Assembly (NCBI GenBank): GCA_014360005.1
Contig: JACIYI010000004.1
Span: 62,001-126,000, forward strand
From: Candidatus Aminicenantota bacterium
GTDB lineage: Bacteria > Acidobacteriota > Aminicenantia > Aminicenantales > Saccharicenantaceae
Length of the DNA: 64,000 nucleotides
Reading direction: 5' to 3'
Position numbers and translations under genes: made by a program. Position 1 is the first letter of the stretch, and each line of letters opens with the position of its first letter. Below, one piece after another: positions 1-8,412 of the stretch. Below the pieces are notes generated by a model, which saw nothing but the letters and a program-made list of their open reading frames with translations, was not told where the DNA came from and did no database searches.

Positions 1-25
1 TTTTTTTGATAAGTGATAAACAAGA

Positions 26-538
26 ATGCAAGGAACTGAACTGCCGAGTGGGAAGAAGGCCATCTATCCGGGGTCCTTTGACCCAATTACTAATGGACAT
101 GTTGATATTATTCAAAGGGGGAAGAAGATTTTCGACAAAATTATTGTAGGGGTGCTGGACAACCCCAAGAAACAGCCCCTCTTTTCTGCGGAGGAACGGG
201 TGGAACTGATAAGAACGACCTTTGCCGGCGACAGCGCGGTCGAGGTCAAAACCTTCAGCGGCCTGCTGGTGGAGTTTGCCCGCCAGAACCAGGCCGATGC
301 CGTAATCCGCGGCCTGAGAGCCATTTCCGATTTCGAGTATGAATTCCAGATGGCCTTGATGAACCGCAAGCTGTGGAGCGAAATCGAGACCCTGTTCATG
401 ATGCCCAGCCTGAAGTATTCGTTTCTCAGCTCCAACCTGGTCAAGGAAGTCTTCCAGCTGGGAGGCTGTGTCAGGGACCTAGTTCCACCGGTGGTGGAAG
501 AGGCCCTTAAGAATAAATTTATGAATATCAATAAATAA
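26..538 (+). CDS. coaD: Phosphopantetheine adenylyltransferase (CoaD)
   Basis: This enzyme transfers AMP from ATP to 4'-phosphopantetheine, giving dephospho-CoA, the fourth step of cytosolic CoA synthesis. The 170-residue length is normal for the family. The nucleotidyltransferase signature YPGSFDPITNGH is at residues 14-25, RGLRA at 95-99, and SSNLVKE (usual form SSSLVKE) at 135-141. ATG 26 is the first in-frame start but has no clear Shine-Dalgarno, so a start before the window or translational coupling to an upstream gene is possible. The gene ends 10 bp before pilM and may be transcribed with the pilus genes. The other CoA genes in the window (coaBC) lie in a separate operon at 9.1 kb. 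Confidence 0.96.
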   Translation: MQGTELPSGKKAIYPGSFDPITNGHVDIIQRGKKIFDKIIVGVLDNPKKQPLFSAEERVELIRTTFAGDSAVEVKTFSGLLVEFARQNQADAVIRGLRAISDFEYEFQMALMNRKLWSEIETLFMMPSLKYSFLSSNLVKEVFQLGGCVRDLVPPVVEEALKNKFMNINK

Positions 539-548
539 GGCGGTAAAA

Positions 549-1625
549 ATGTTGGGTTTAGCCAAGGAAAAGAGTGTGGTCGGACTCGATATCGGGTCCT
601 ATTCTGTCAAGGCAGTTGAATTAAAAATCAAAGAGAAGGGAGACTCCACCCAGTACGAAGTCCAGAAGATCGGTTATGAGCCCCTGCCCCATGACGCCAT
701 AGTGGAAGGAACCATCATTGATTCCACGGCCGTCAGCGAAACCATCAAGCTGTTGTTCGAGAACGCCAAGATTGCCAGCCGGGACGTGACCATTTCCATC
801 TCCGGGAACTCGGTCATCATCAAGAAAATCTCCCTGCCGGCCATGGACCCGCAGGAGCTGGCCGAGTCCATCATCTGGGAAGCCAAGCACAATATTCCCT
901 ACAACTATGAAGAGACTAACGTCGATTACCATGTGGTCAAATCCCCGCGAGGGTCCGAGGGCTCGGTGGACATCCTGCTGGTGGCAGCCAAAAAGGACAA
1001 AATCGCCAACTACAGCAATTCTGTCAGCATCGCCCGCAAGAACCTGGTGGCCATTGAGGTTGACATTTTCTCCCTGATCAACGCCTTTGAAATCAACTAC
1101 CCGGAAATCTTCAGAGACAAGACCGTGGCCCTGATCAACATGGGAGCTAACATCACCAACGTCGGCATCGTCGAGCATGGCGTGCCCCAACTCTTCCGGG
1201 ATCTCTCCCTGGGCGGGTACTTCTTCACCGAGAACATCCGCAAGGAATTGAACGTCTCCTTCGAGGAGGCCGAGGCCGCCCTGAAGGGGATCCCGGGTAA
1301 AAACATCAATGCCGACCAGTTTGCCTCGGTCCTGACCATGAACATCCGGGACCTGCTGGATGAAATGGAAAAGACCTTCTCCTTCTACGAAGCCGGAGAA
1401 AAGAGAGAACGCCGGATCGAACAGATCTTCCTGAGCGGCGGCCTGGCCTTGATCCCCAACATGGTCAGCGCCTTCGAACTCAAGTTCCGCATCAAGACCG
1501 AACTGCTAAATCCTTTCAGGTCGCTCAAGTATGACGAGAAAAAATTTGAGTCTATTTATTTTAATGAGATGGCCCCTGTCTTCGGGGTGGCCGTTGGACT
1601 TTCAACGAGAAAGGCAGAGAAATGA
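549..1625 (+). CDS. pilM: Type IV pilus assembly ATPase-like protein PilM
   Basis: PilM is the cytoplasmic actin/FtsA-fold protein that binds the N-terminal tail of PilN and links the inner-membrane alignment complex to the pilus motor. The 358 residues begin with the typical LGLAKEKS lead-in, then the phosphate-1 motif GLDIGS (12-17). A phosphate-2-like NMGANITNVG stretch lies mid-protein and an adenosine-motif-like LSGGLALIPNM near the end. It is the first gene of a tight pilM-N-O-P-Q cluster, with 3 bp between pilM and pilN. AAGGCGGT upstream of ATG 549 is the likely ribosome site. No pilin, PilB/T or PilC gene is in this window. Confidence 0.93.
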   Translation: MLGLAKEKSVVGLDIGSYSVKAVELKIKEKGDSTQYEVQKIGYEPLPHDAIVEGTIIDSTAVSETIKLLFENAKIASRDVTISISGNSVIIKKISLPAMDPQELAESIIWEAKHNIPYNYEETNVDYHVVKSPRGSEGSVDILLVAAKKDKIANYSNSVSIARKNLVAIEVDIFSLINAFEINYPEIFRDKTVALINMGANITNVGIVEHGVPQLFRDLSLGGYFFTENIRKELNVSFEEAEAALKGIPGKNINADQFASVLTMNIRDLLDEMEKTFSFYEAGEKRERRIEQIFLSGGLALIPNMVSAFELKFRIKTELLNPFRSLKYDEKKFESIYFNEMAPVFGVAVGLSTRKAEK

Positions 1626-1628
1626 GCC

Positions 1629-2261
1629 ATGATCAGGATTAATTTATTAAAACCGGAAGCCAAGGAAACCAGGGAACCTGTCCAGCCAGGTGCACCCAGA
1701 GTCGCGAAAGAAAGAAAAAGAGCCAGTCTCGGCACCATTATCTTTCTGCTGCTGCTGGTCAGTCTGGCCGGCTACTACTTTTACCAGCACTGGCAGATAC
1801 AGAAGGAAAAACAGCTGATCGCCCAGGCCCAGCAGGAAAAGAACCAGTTGCAGTACGTGGTGGCCAAGCTGGAAGAGGTTAAACTCCAGAAAGCCAACCT
1901 GGAAATGAAAATCAACCTGATCCGACAGCTGAAGGCCAACCAGGATATCGCCGTCAGGATAATGGATGAAATCAACCGTCGCCTGCCCGATTATGTCTGG
2001 TTGAAAGATGCCAGCTTCGATGGACAAACCCTGAAGGTTAAGGGTGAATCCATTTCCAATAACCTGATAGCCGATTTTATCACCAACCTGCAACGCAGCG
2101 AGACTTTTGGGCAGGTCAACCTGATTGTCTCCACCCAGAAGACCCAGGGGGGTGTGGTCTACCTGGAGTTTGATATGACCGTCCCGGTGAATAAACCCCA
2201 GGTTGAGACTCCCCCGGCGGCCAAACCCAAACCCACTCCCCAGACCACAAGAAGGAGATAG
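1629..2261 (+). CDS. pilN: Type IV pilus assembly protein PilN
   Basis: PilN is a bitopic inner-membrane protein that pairs with PilO and presents its cytoplasmic N-terminal peptide to PilM. The 210-residue product opens with MIRINLLKP, the conserved PilM-binding motif of PilN (usual form INLLP). A single membrane segment (about 34-52) follows, then a periplasmic Gln/Lys/Glu-rich coiled coil (about 58-100) and a small ferredoxin-like domain. The C-terminus is a Pro/Lys tail rarely seen in shorter PilN proteins. It starts 3 bp after pilM and ends 2 bp before pilO, so co-translation is likely. Confidence 0.92.
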   Translation: MIRINLLKPEAKETREPVQPGAPRVAKERKRASLGTIIFLLLLVSLAGYYFYQHWQIQKEKQLIAQAQQEKNQLQYVVAKLEEVKLQKANLEMKINLIRQLKANQDIAVRIMDEINRRLPDYVWLKDASFDGQTLKVKGESISNNLIADFITNLQRSETFGQVNLIVSTQKTQGGVVYLEFDMTVPVNKPQVETPPAAKPKPTPQTTRRR

Positions 2262-2263
2262 CT

Positions 2264-2848
2264 ATGAGAAACTGGCCCTGGTACGGATATTTAATTCTGG
2301 CCGTAGTTATCTTCGCCCTGGCCTTCTTTTTCTACTTCAAGCCCCGCAATGAACAAATTCAGGACCTGCGACAGCAGCGGGAAAAGCTGGAAAAAGAAGT
2401 CCAGGTGTTGAAGGAAAAGAAGAAAGAATTGGATAAAATAGAGGCCGAACTGGTGGTGCTCAACGCCACCCTCAAAGACCTGGAGAAAATCATTCCCCAG
2501 CAGAAAGAAATTGCCGAAATCCTGAGAAGAATCCAGCAGCTAGCCTACGACTCCCGCCTCAACGTGCTCAAGTTCCAGCCCAAGGGTGAGATCAAGAAGG
2601 ATTTTTACGCCGAGTGGCCGATTAACATTGAAGTCTCCGGCACCTACCACAACCTGGGCCTATTCTTCGACAAGCTTAGCAACTTCGCCCGCCTGTTCAA
2701 CGTCAACAATTTCAGCATCAGCGCCCTTAACAACCAAACCGACACTCTGACCATCGGAGCCAAGTTTGTTACCACCACCTATTATTTTCTGGAAGAACAA
2801 CCCCAGCCGGCCAAGGCTGCGGCCGGGCCGCAACGGCAGAGGAAATAA
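2264..2848 (+). CDS. pilO: Type IV pilus assembly protein PilO
   Basis: PilO is the partner of PilN in the periplasmic alignment complex. Residues 7-25 form one hydrophobic membrane segment. About 28-75 is a strongly charged coiled coil, and the rest is the PilO ferredoxin-like domain, with a proline/alanine tail. The 194-residue length fits the family (about 200). AAGGAGATAG just before ATG 2264 is a good ribosome site. The TAA stop lies one base before the next start, indicating translational coupling with pilP. Confidence 0.92.
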   Translation: MRNWPWYGYLILAVVIFALAFFFYFKPRNEQIQDLRQQREKLEKEVQVLKEKKKELDKIEAELVVLNATLKDLEKIIPQQKEIAEILRRIQQLAYDSRLNVLKFQPKGEIKKDFYAEWPINIEVSGTYHNLGLFFDKLSNFARLFNVNNFSISALNNQTDTLTIGAKFVTTTYYFLEEQPQPAKAAAGPQRQRK

Positions 2849-2849
2849 C

Positions 2850-3332
2850 ATGAGAAAAATAATGATTTTTACACTGGCATTGGTGATGGCCGGTTTTACC
2901 TGCTTGCTGGCTCATGACCCGGGCCAGGAGGCCCAGCAGGTCGAGCAGCAGCAGGAAACCATCATCACCCCCCAGCAGGCTTTAAGCACCCTGCCTCCCC
3001 GGGCTTCTTACAACCCGGGCGGGCGCCGGGACCCGTTTAAGGACCTGATTGGTAAGGGAAAAGGTAGTGGTAAAGCCAAAGTAGCAGAAGGCCAATTATC
3101 CATAGAAAATGCTACCCTGGTGGGCATTGTCAAAACTGCCAAGAGTTTTGTGGCCATAGTTTCTGGTCCTCAGGAATTCCCCTATTTTCTGAAGATTGGA
3201 GACAGACTGGCCGATGGCTATGTCTACTCCATCCGTGAGTCGAAAGTAGTCTTCCGCAAGACTCATGAAAGGGGCATCCCGCTGATGAGGCCCAGGGACG
3301 TTGTCAAAGAAATCAATCCGGAGGAGCGTTAA
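2850..3332 (+). CDS. pilP: Type IV pilus pilotin-like periplasmic protein PilP
   Basis: PilP connects the PilN/PilO complex to the secretin PilQ. ATG 2850 is chosen, one base after the pilO stop. A longer reading frame from 2766 would overlap pilO by 83 bp and add 28 residues with no family resemblance. The 160-residue product has an N-terminal signal peptide (about 1-21), a Gln-rich linker, and the family hallmark YNPGGRRDPFKD at 54-65. A C-terminal beta-sandwich follows (LVGIVKT...PYFLKIGDRL). The cysteine at residue 18 sits in AGFTC, which is a poor lipobox, so lipidation (usual for PilP) is uncertain. Confidence 0.88.
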   Translation: MRKIMIFTLALVMAGFTCLLAHDPGQEAQQVEQQQETIITPQQALSTLPPRASYNPGGRRDPFKDLIGKGKGSGKAKVAEGQLSIENATLVGIVKTAKSFVAIVSGPQEFPYFLKIGDRLADGYVYSIRESKVVFRKTHERGIPLMRPRDVVKEINPEER

Positions 3333-3333
3333 C

Positions 3334-5622
3334 ATGAAAAGGAAAGTTTGTAGGCTTATTCTGGCAGTAATAAATCTGATACTGGTCTCGGCCTTTCTGG
3401 TCCGGGCCGCTGAGCTGAGCCGAATCGAGATCAAGCCGGGCAACCTGTCAACCAGAGTCATCCTGATAGCCGACACCCCGGTTCAGGTGACAGGACTCAG
3501 TTATATCTCCGAGACTCCCCCGGTGCTGTCGCTGGAGCTGGCCAAGACCAGACCGGTTGAGATGCCGGCCTCTCTGGAACCGGGCAGTCGCCTGGTGCGG
3601 AACATCCGGCTGGAACCGGTCGGGGAAAACTTGAGGATTCTGTTACAGTTAAAAGATAAAGTCCCGTTCCGCCTGCTGGTGGAAGATGGAAAAACCATCC
3701 TGGAGTTCAACGAATTCTTGCGGTCTTCTGCCTATCATATTGACCCGGCCCTGACCGCCCTGATCCGACCGGAAAACCAGATCAGCTTTGCCAACCTCAA
3801 CGTCAAAACTGAGCCGGACAAGGTAAGCTTCCTGATCGGCCTGACAGGCCAGGCTCCGGTTCAAACTTTTGCTCTGGACAATCCCAGCCGGCTGGTAGTA
3901 GACCTGCTCAACACCAATTACCCCAGGTCAAGCCAGTCCTACCAGGTCGGGCGGGCCAATGTGGATAGACTCAGAGTGGCCCAGTTCAAGACCTCAGACC
4001 CCTGCCCCATCACCAGACTGGTGTTTGACCTTAAGGATACCGGCTGGTATTCGCTCGACACCACCGGCCAGGGGCTGCGGATTTCCTTCTATTCCCCTGA
4101 AAAAAATATCCTGGCTCAGAATACTGAACAGCCGGTTAAAAAAGCCGAACCGGTTAAAACAGCCCTGGCTAATGCCATGCCGGCTCCTGAAGAGCAGACA
4201 ACCAAGAAACCGGCTATCAAAGTTGAAGAGAAAAAAGAAATCGCACCAGTCAAGGCGGAAGCCGCCCCGGTTGAAACCAAGGCTGAACCCGAGCCCAAAG
4301 CGGCAAAACCTCAGGCTCAGGCGAAAGCGCAGTTCAAGCCGCGGGTTATCCAGACGGTTGAAGACAAGTATTCAGGTGAGCTGATCAGCCTGAAATTCAA
4401 GGATGCCGACCTGAGGGATGTGGTTCTCTTTCTGGCTGATTTTGCCGGCCTGAACGTGATTTTTGACCCCGAGGTCAGGGGCAGTGTCACCTGCAACCTG
4501 CAGGAAGTTCCCTGGGACCAGGCCCTGGAAATTGTCCTGCGCCAGAACCGGATGGGAAAAATCATTGAAGGCAATGTCCTGAGAATCGCCCCCATGAGCA
4601 CTCTGGCCCGGGAAGACGAAGACTTAAGAAGGATGAAGGAAAGCAAGGAACTGGCCGGGCCAATCCAGGTCAAGACCATCACCCTATCCTACTCCAAGGC
4701 CAGAGATGTGCAGAGCCTGCTCAAGAGCCGGCTGTCCAAGAATGGTGAAATCGTCATCGACGAAAGGACCAACACCCTGATCATCAGCGAGGTCCGCGAC
4801 CGGATGGAGCTGCTGGAAAAGTTGATCGGAGTCCTGGACACCCCAACTCCCCAGGTTTCGATCGAGGCCAGAATCGTTGAAGCTACTTCCACCTTCATCC
4901 GGAACCTGGGCATTCAGTGGGGCTACAAGGGCGTGATTGACCCGTTCTATGGTAACCAGACGGCCATTTCCTTCCCCAACAAAATCCTGGCCGACGGCGC
5001 CCTGATTCCGCAGGGTATCGTCACCAAGGGTATCGGTGGACCGCTGGGTGGCTATGCCATCAACCTGCCGGCACCGGCTTTCAATACGGCCGTTGGCTTC
5101 TCCTTTGCCAACGTTCTGGATACCTTTAGGCTGGACGTAGCCCTGTCAGCCCTGGAAACCTCCGGAAACGGCCGCATCATATCTTCGCCTAAGGTAACCA
5201 CCCAGAATAACCAGGCAGCCGAGATAGTTCAGGGCCGTCAGATCCCAGTCCAGACTGTGGCTAACTTCACCGTCACCACCAGGTACGTCAACGCCGCTCT
5301 GGAACTGAGGGCCACTCCTCAGATCACGGCTGAAGGCACCATCATCATGAACATTGAAATCCAGAACAATGCCGCTGATTTCGCCAACCTGGTCAACGGT
5401 ATTCCGCCCATCACCACCCAGAGCGCCAAGACCACAGTCATGGTTCCCGACGGCGGCACCACTGTCATCGGCGGAATCTACCGCACTGAAGATTCCATCA
5501 CCAGAGACCGCGTGCCCTATCTTCACAGTATCCCTGTCCTGGGAAGTCTTTTCAGGTCCTTTGCCCGGACCAAACAGAACAGGGAACTGCTGATATTCAT
5601 AACCCCAAGGATTATCAAATAA
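3334..5622 (+). CDS. pilQ: Type IV pilus secretin PilQ
   Basis: PilQ forms the multimeric outer-membrane channel for the pilus. ATG 3334 is chosen because GGAGGAG lies just upstream; a TTG at 3301 would overlap pilP. The 762-residue product has, in order, a signal peptide (about 1-25), two AMIN-type beta domains that bind peptidoglycan (about 27-110 and 150-260), and a Lys/Ala/Pro/Glu-rich linker (about 270-335). An STN/secretin N0-like domain (about 350-400), a secretin N domain (about 425-490) and the secretin barrel follow. The secretin signature VPYLHSIPVLGSLF and the closing ELLIFITPR are intact. The length is within the usual PilQ range. Confidence 0.95.
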   Translation: MKRKVCRLILAVINLILVSAFLVRAAELSRIEIKPGNLSTRVILIADTPVQVTGLSYISETPPVLSLELAKTRPVEMPASLEPGSRLVRNIRLEPVGENLRILLQLKDKVPFRLLVEDGKTILEFNEFLRSSAYHIDPALTALIRPENQISFANLNVKTEPDKVSFLIGLTGQAPVQTFALDNPSRLVVDLLNTNYPRSSQSYQVGRANVDRLRVAQFKTSDPCPITRLVFDLKDTGWYSLDTTGQGLRISFYSPEKNILAQNTEQPVKKAEPVKTALANAMPAPEEQTTKKPAIKVEEKKEIAPVKAEAAPVETKAEPEPKAAKPQAQAKAQFKPRVIQTVEDKYSGELISLKFKDADLRDVVLFLADFAGLNVIFDPEVRGSVTCNLQEVPWDQALEIVLRQNRMGKIIEGNVLRIAPMSTLAREDEDLRRMKESKELAGPIQVKTITLSYSKARDVQSLLKSRLSKNGEIVIDERTNTLIISEVRDRMELLEKLIGVLDTPTPQVSIEARIVEATSTFIRNLGIQWGYKGVIDPFYGNQTAISFPNKILADGALIPQGIVTKGIGGPLGGYAINLPAPAFNTAVGFSFANVLDTFRLDVALSALETSGNGRIISSPKVTTQNNQAAEIVQGRQIPVQTVANFTVTTRYVNAALELRATPQITAEGTIIMNIEIQNNAADFANLVNGIPPITTQSAKTTVMVPDGGTTVIGGIYRTEDSITRDRVPYLHSIPVLGSLFRSFARTKQNRELLIFITPRIIK

Positions 5623-5641
5623 CCGAGAGGAGAGGGAAGCA

Positions 5642-6229
5642 ATGAAGAAACTAACTTTAGGTCTTAAGATAATAGCGGTTATGGCCCTGAGTCTGGCTCT
5701 GTTCTCCTGCAATCCGGTGGAAAACAGCACCAATTCCGCTAGTTTTCTGATCATCGAAAGTATCATCGGCAAGGATAACCAGGGGAATGATTCCAGCGTG
5801 GTCTTTTCAGATGTCATCACCAACGGCGTCGTTTATCCGGATTTCGTTAACATCAGCCTGACGGCAGCCACCCTTGACCCCAACCCGGTGATGGGTGTTT
5901 CCAACTACAGCGATGTCATGGTTACCAATTACATAGTCACCTATACCAGAAGTGATGGGGCTACCGGTGAAGGGACTGATGTTCCCTATCATTTTGAAGG
6001 AGCGCTGTCGACCCTGGTGCCTGTTGGTTCTACGGTCACCATCCCCCTGATGATCGTCAGGGAAGTGGCCAAGACCCAGCCGCCGCTCGATACTCTGGTG
6101 GGCAACCCGACGGGTATGCTCGAATGCACCGCTACCATTGAGCTCATAGGACATGACCTGAGAAATCGGCAGGTCAGGAAGACAGGACAAATTTCTGTTC
6201 GTTTTGCCGACTATATTGACCAGCAATAA
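5642..6229 (+). CDS. Putative lipoprotein of unknown function, downstream of pilQ
   Basis: A 195-residue protein with a lipoprotein-type signal peptide: a KK start, a hydrophobic core, and a cysteine at residue 23 in LALFSC (the -2 Phe is unusual). The mature part is rich in Thr, Val, Asn and Asp, with alternating hydrophobic strands, suggesting an all-beta, Ig-like fold. No known family was recognised. It starts 19 bp after pilQ, with GAGAGGAGAGGG as ribosome site, so it is almost certainly in the pilus operon. A role with the secretin (for example as pilotin) is inference from position only. Confidence 0.75.
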   Translation: MKKLTLGLKIIAVMALSLALFSCNPVENSTNSASFLIIESIIGKDNQGNDSSVVFSDVITNGVVYPDFVNISLTAATLDPNPVMGVSNYSDVMVTNYIVTYTRSDGATGEGTDVPYHFEGALSTLVPVGSTVTIPLMIVREVAKTQPPLDTLVGNPTGMLECTATIELIGHDLRNRQVRKTGQISVRFADYIDQQ

Positions 6230-6258
6230 GCTAACCGCGACAGATTTTTTTCTTTTTT

Positions 6259-6277
6259 CTGGCCGGCTTACGGCCAG
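6259..6277. other. Perfect 7-bp hairpin at the convergent pil/priA boundary
   Basis: CTGGCCG and CGGCCAG are separated by GCTTA and span the priA stop codon. A pyrimidine/T run lies on its left on the + strand, so neither strand has a U-tract after the stem. It may slow or process converging transcripts but is not a canonical Rho-independent terminator. Confidence 0.35.
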
Positions 6278-8412
6278 ACCCTGACCCAGAGTCTGGTGGC
6301 GGGTCGGTGCTGCCGGAATTTCTTTAAGCTAGCTAACAGGTTCCCGGCCTTTTCTTCCGAAGGTAACCTGACCATCAACCTGACTTCCCGCTTCTCTCTT
6401 CGCCATTTCTTCCGGCTGATTCTAGGTCCAATTAATTCCAGCTCCGGGAAATCGAGCCGCAGTTGTTCGAGCAATAACCTTGACCAGCGGCCAGAAGTTC
6501 TCAAAGAGCGACTGTCCAGCCCGATTTCCACCAGGCAGCTGAAGGGTGGGTAATTCAGCAGGCGGCGGTACTCAATTTCCTTCTCCCAGAAGCCCTGGTA
6601 ATTTCTGGACAGAGCCTGGATGACGAGCTCGGGCTCGGGTCCGGCGGTCACAGCCACCACCCGGCTGCTGTCCTCATTCTTCACCATCTCCAGGGCTTTA
6701 TAGATGGTGGCCAGGGTCCTTTCTCCAGCCTGAAAATCCGGCAGGTTCAGGCTGCTCTCGGGATTGACCAGGAATAGCATTGAGAAGCGGCCTTCGGACA
6801 GGCGCCTCAGGGCGTATTCGGTCCCGATAACTAATTGACCTTTTCCGGATTTAACTCGCCTGACAATCTTCTCACTGTCCTTCTCCCCCGCTCCTTCTTC
6901 CAGGACCTCGACCTTCTTCCCAGGAAAGATTTCCTGCAGCTGTTCTCTTAAATACTGACTGCCCCGGACCCGGCCCGGACGCAGTTTTCCTCCACAGACC
7001 GGGCAGTCGGCTGGAGCTTCCCGGGTGTGGCCGCAATAACTGCAGGTCAGTTCCCCGTTTTTCTTCTGCAGGCTCATGGCTATCCGGCATTGCTCGCATC
7101 GGGCGACAAAGCCACAGGCCGAGCAGAAAAGGTAACCGGCATAACCCTTACGGTTGACCAGAAATAAAAGCTGTTCTTCTTTCTCCAGGCGGTGTTTGAT
7201 TTCTTCCTTGAGTTCTTTTTTCAGCAATCTGCCCAGGTCCTGATGGTAATAGTCTACCCGGTAACATACCTCTTCTCTGCCCAGGTCAAGCAGCGAACCC
7301 GCCTGCCGATGATGGTAAAACTGGCTTACCCGGGGGCAGTCCGAGGTATATATCAAGAGGCTCTTTTCCAGGCCGGCTCTTATCCGGGCCGCTTCCCTGG
7401 CCTCAAAGGCCGGTCCATCAGCCTGGTAATAAAGGTCGTCCTGTTCTTCATCAACCACCAGCAGCGACAGCGGCTGGAAGGGCAGGAACAGGGCTGACCT
7501 TGTGCCCAAGACTATCCGCGCCCGACCCGAAAAAATCTGGTTCCAGTTATGGCGCCTGAGGCTGTCTGTTAACTGACTGTGCCAGACCACAGCCCGGCCG
7601 GACAGCGACTGCAGCAGAGGCTGCCATTTTTCCAGTCTCTGGATTTCGGGCACCAGGACCAGGGTGAAGCCGTGATGTTGCGCCGCGTATTCAATTATCT
7701 TCTGCAGGAATTCCAGCCGCCTCTCCTGGCTTCCAGTCAGGAGGCAGCTTCCGCCTTCGCCCGACTCCAGTTTCTGCAGCAGGCGGTGGCCGCTTTCAGG
7801 CAGCCCTTCGGGCCTGACCGGCAGCGCCAGCTGGCGAAAAACGGGGGCTGGAGTTATTTTCAGCGGCTTCTTCTTCCCCGCTTTTTCCCGGACCTCGACC
7901 AGTCCCTCCTGGCTCAGACTTCTCAGATAAGAATTTATTTCCCGGACTTTCAGTTTTCTCTTGATATAGACCGGGCTCAACTGGCGGTCGGCCAGCAGAC
8001 TCAGGATCTGGCCCCGGCGCCCTTTGAGCCGGCCGGAGAGGAGTTCTTTTAAACCTTTTTCAGTAATGGCCAGCTTGACCCGGGGTTTTTCCCTGGCAGC
8101 TGGAGGCTCAGCCATCTCCAGAAACAGCCCAGGGGCGGTCAGGCTCCGGGCTGAAAGCTCCAGAGCAAATTGAAGGATGATTCCGGGCAAGTCAGGCTGG
8201 TCTTCCGGGCAGGCGGCGATTTCCTTCACCCTGAATTCCGGTTCCTGGCTCAACTCCTTTATTTCCAGCACATACCCGGACAGTTTTCTCGAACCCAGTG
8301 GAGCAACAACCCTTGAACCCACCCTGACCCGGGCCGCCAGTTCATCGGGCAAGCGGTAAAGAAAAGTCTGAAAAACCGGCAGGGGAAAGAGAATTTCGCA
8401 GTAGGTGGCCAT
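6268..8412 (-). CDS. priA: PriA-like replication restart protein lacking helicase ATPase motifs
   Basis: PriA recognises stalled forks and reloads the replisome. The 714-residue length, N-terminal 3'-DNA-binding domain (about 1-95), eight zinc cysteines (430, 433, 439, 442, 457, 460, 470, 473) and C-terminal domain (IEYRRLLNYPPF) all fit PriA. The ATPase has decayed: the Walker A GVTGSGKT is replaced by LLTGSQERR (about 225-232), DEEH is DEEQ (321-324), and the QxxGRxGR motif after ERTL (about 564) is absent. The frame is open throughout, so this is not a sequencing error. It overlaps the glycosylase stop by 1 bp (TGATG). It probably acts as a DNA-binding and loading platform without helicase activity, as known for actinobacterial PriA. 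Confidence 0.87.
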   Translation of the reverse strand: MATYCEILFPLPVFQTFLYRLPDELAARVRVGSRVVAPLGSRKLSGYVLEIKELSQEPEFRVKEIAACPEDQPDLPGIILQFALELSARSLTAPGLFLEMAEPPAAREKPRVKLAITEKGLKELLSGRLKGRRGQILSLLADRQLSPVYIKRKLKVREINSYLRSLSQEGLVEVREKAGKKKPLKITPAPVFRQLALPVRPEGLPESGHRLLQKLESGEGGSCLLTGSQERRLEFLQKIIEYAAQHHGFTLVLVPEIQRLEKWQPLLQSLSGRAVVWHSQLTDSLRRHNWNQIFSGRARIVLGTRSALFLPFQPLSLLVVDEEQDDLYYQADGPAFEAREAARIRAGLEKSLLIYTSDCPRVSQFYHHRQAGSLLDLGREEVCYRVDYYHQDLGRLLKKELKEEIKHRLEKEEQLLFLVNRKGYAGYLFCSACGFVARCEQCRIAMSLQKKNGELTCSYCGHTREAPADCPVCGGKLRPGRVRGSQYLREQLQEIFPGKKVEVLEEGAGEKDSEKIVRRVKSGKGQLVIGTEYALRRLSEGRFSMLFLVNPESSLNLPDFQAGERTLATIYKALEMVKNEDSSRVVAVTAGPEPELVIQALSRNYQGFWEKEIEYRRLLNYPPFSCLVEIGLDSRSLRTSGRWSRLLLEQLRLDFPELELIGPRISRKKWRREKREVRLMVRLPSEEKAGNLLASLKKFRQHRPATRLWVRVWP

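Noticed and set aside
2766..2849. N-terminal extension of PilP
   Set aside because: It would overlap pilO by 83 bp and precede a proper signal peptide; ATG 2850 fits better.
5146..5823. 225-codon open frame on the - strand over the pilQ end and lipoprotein start
   Set aside because: Overlaps two well-supported + strand genes; no recognisable features.
6259..6277. Hairpin at the priA stop as a terminator for either strand
   Set aside because: The T-run lies on the wrong side for both directions, so it was kept only as a hairpin.
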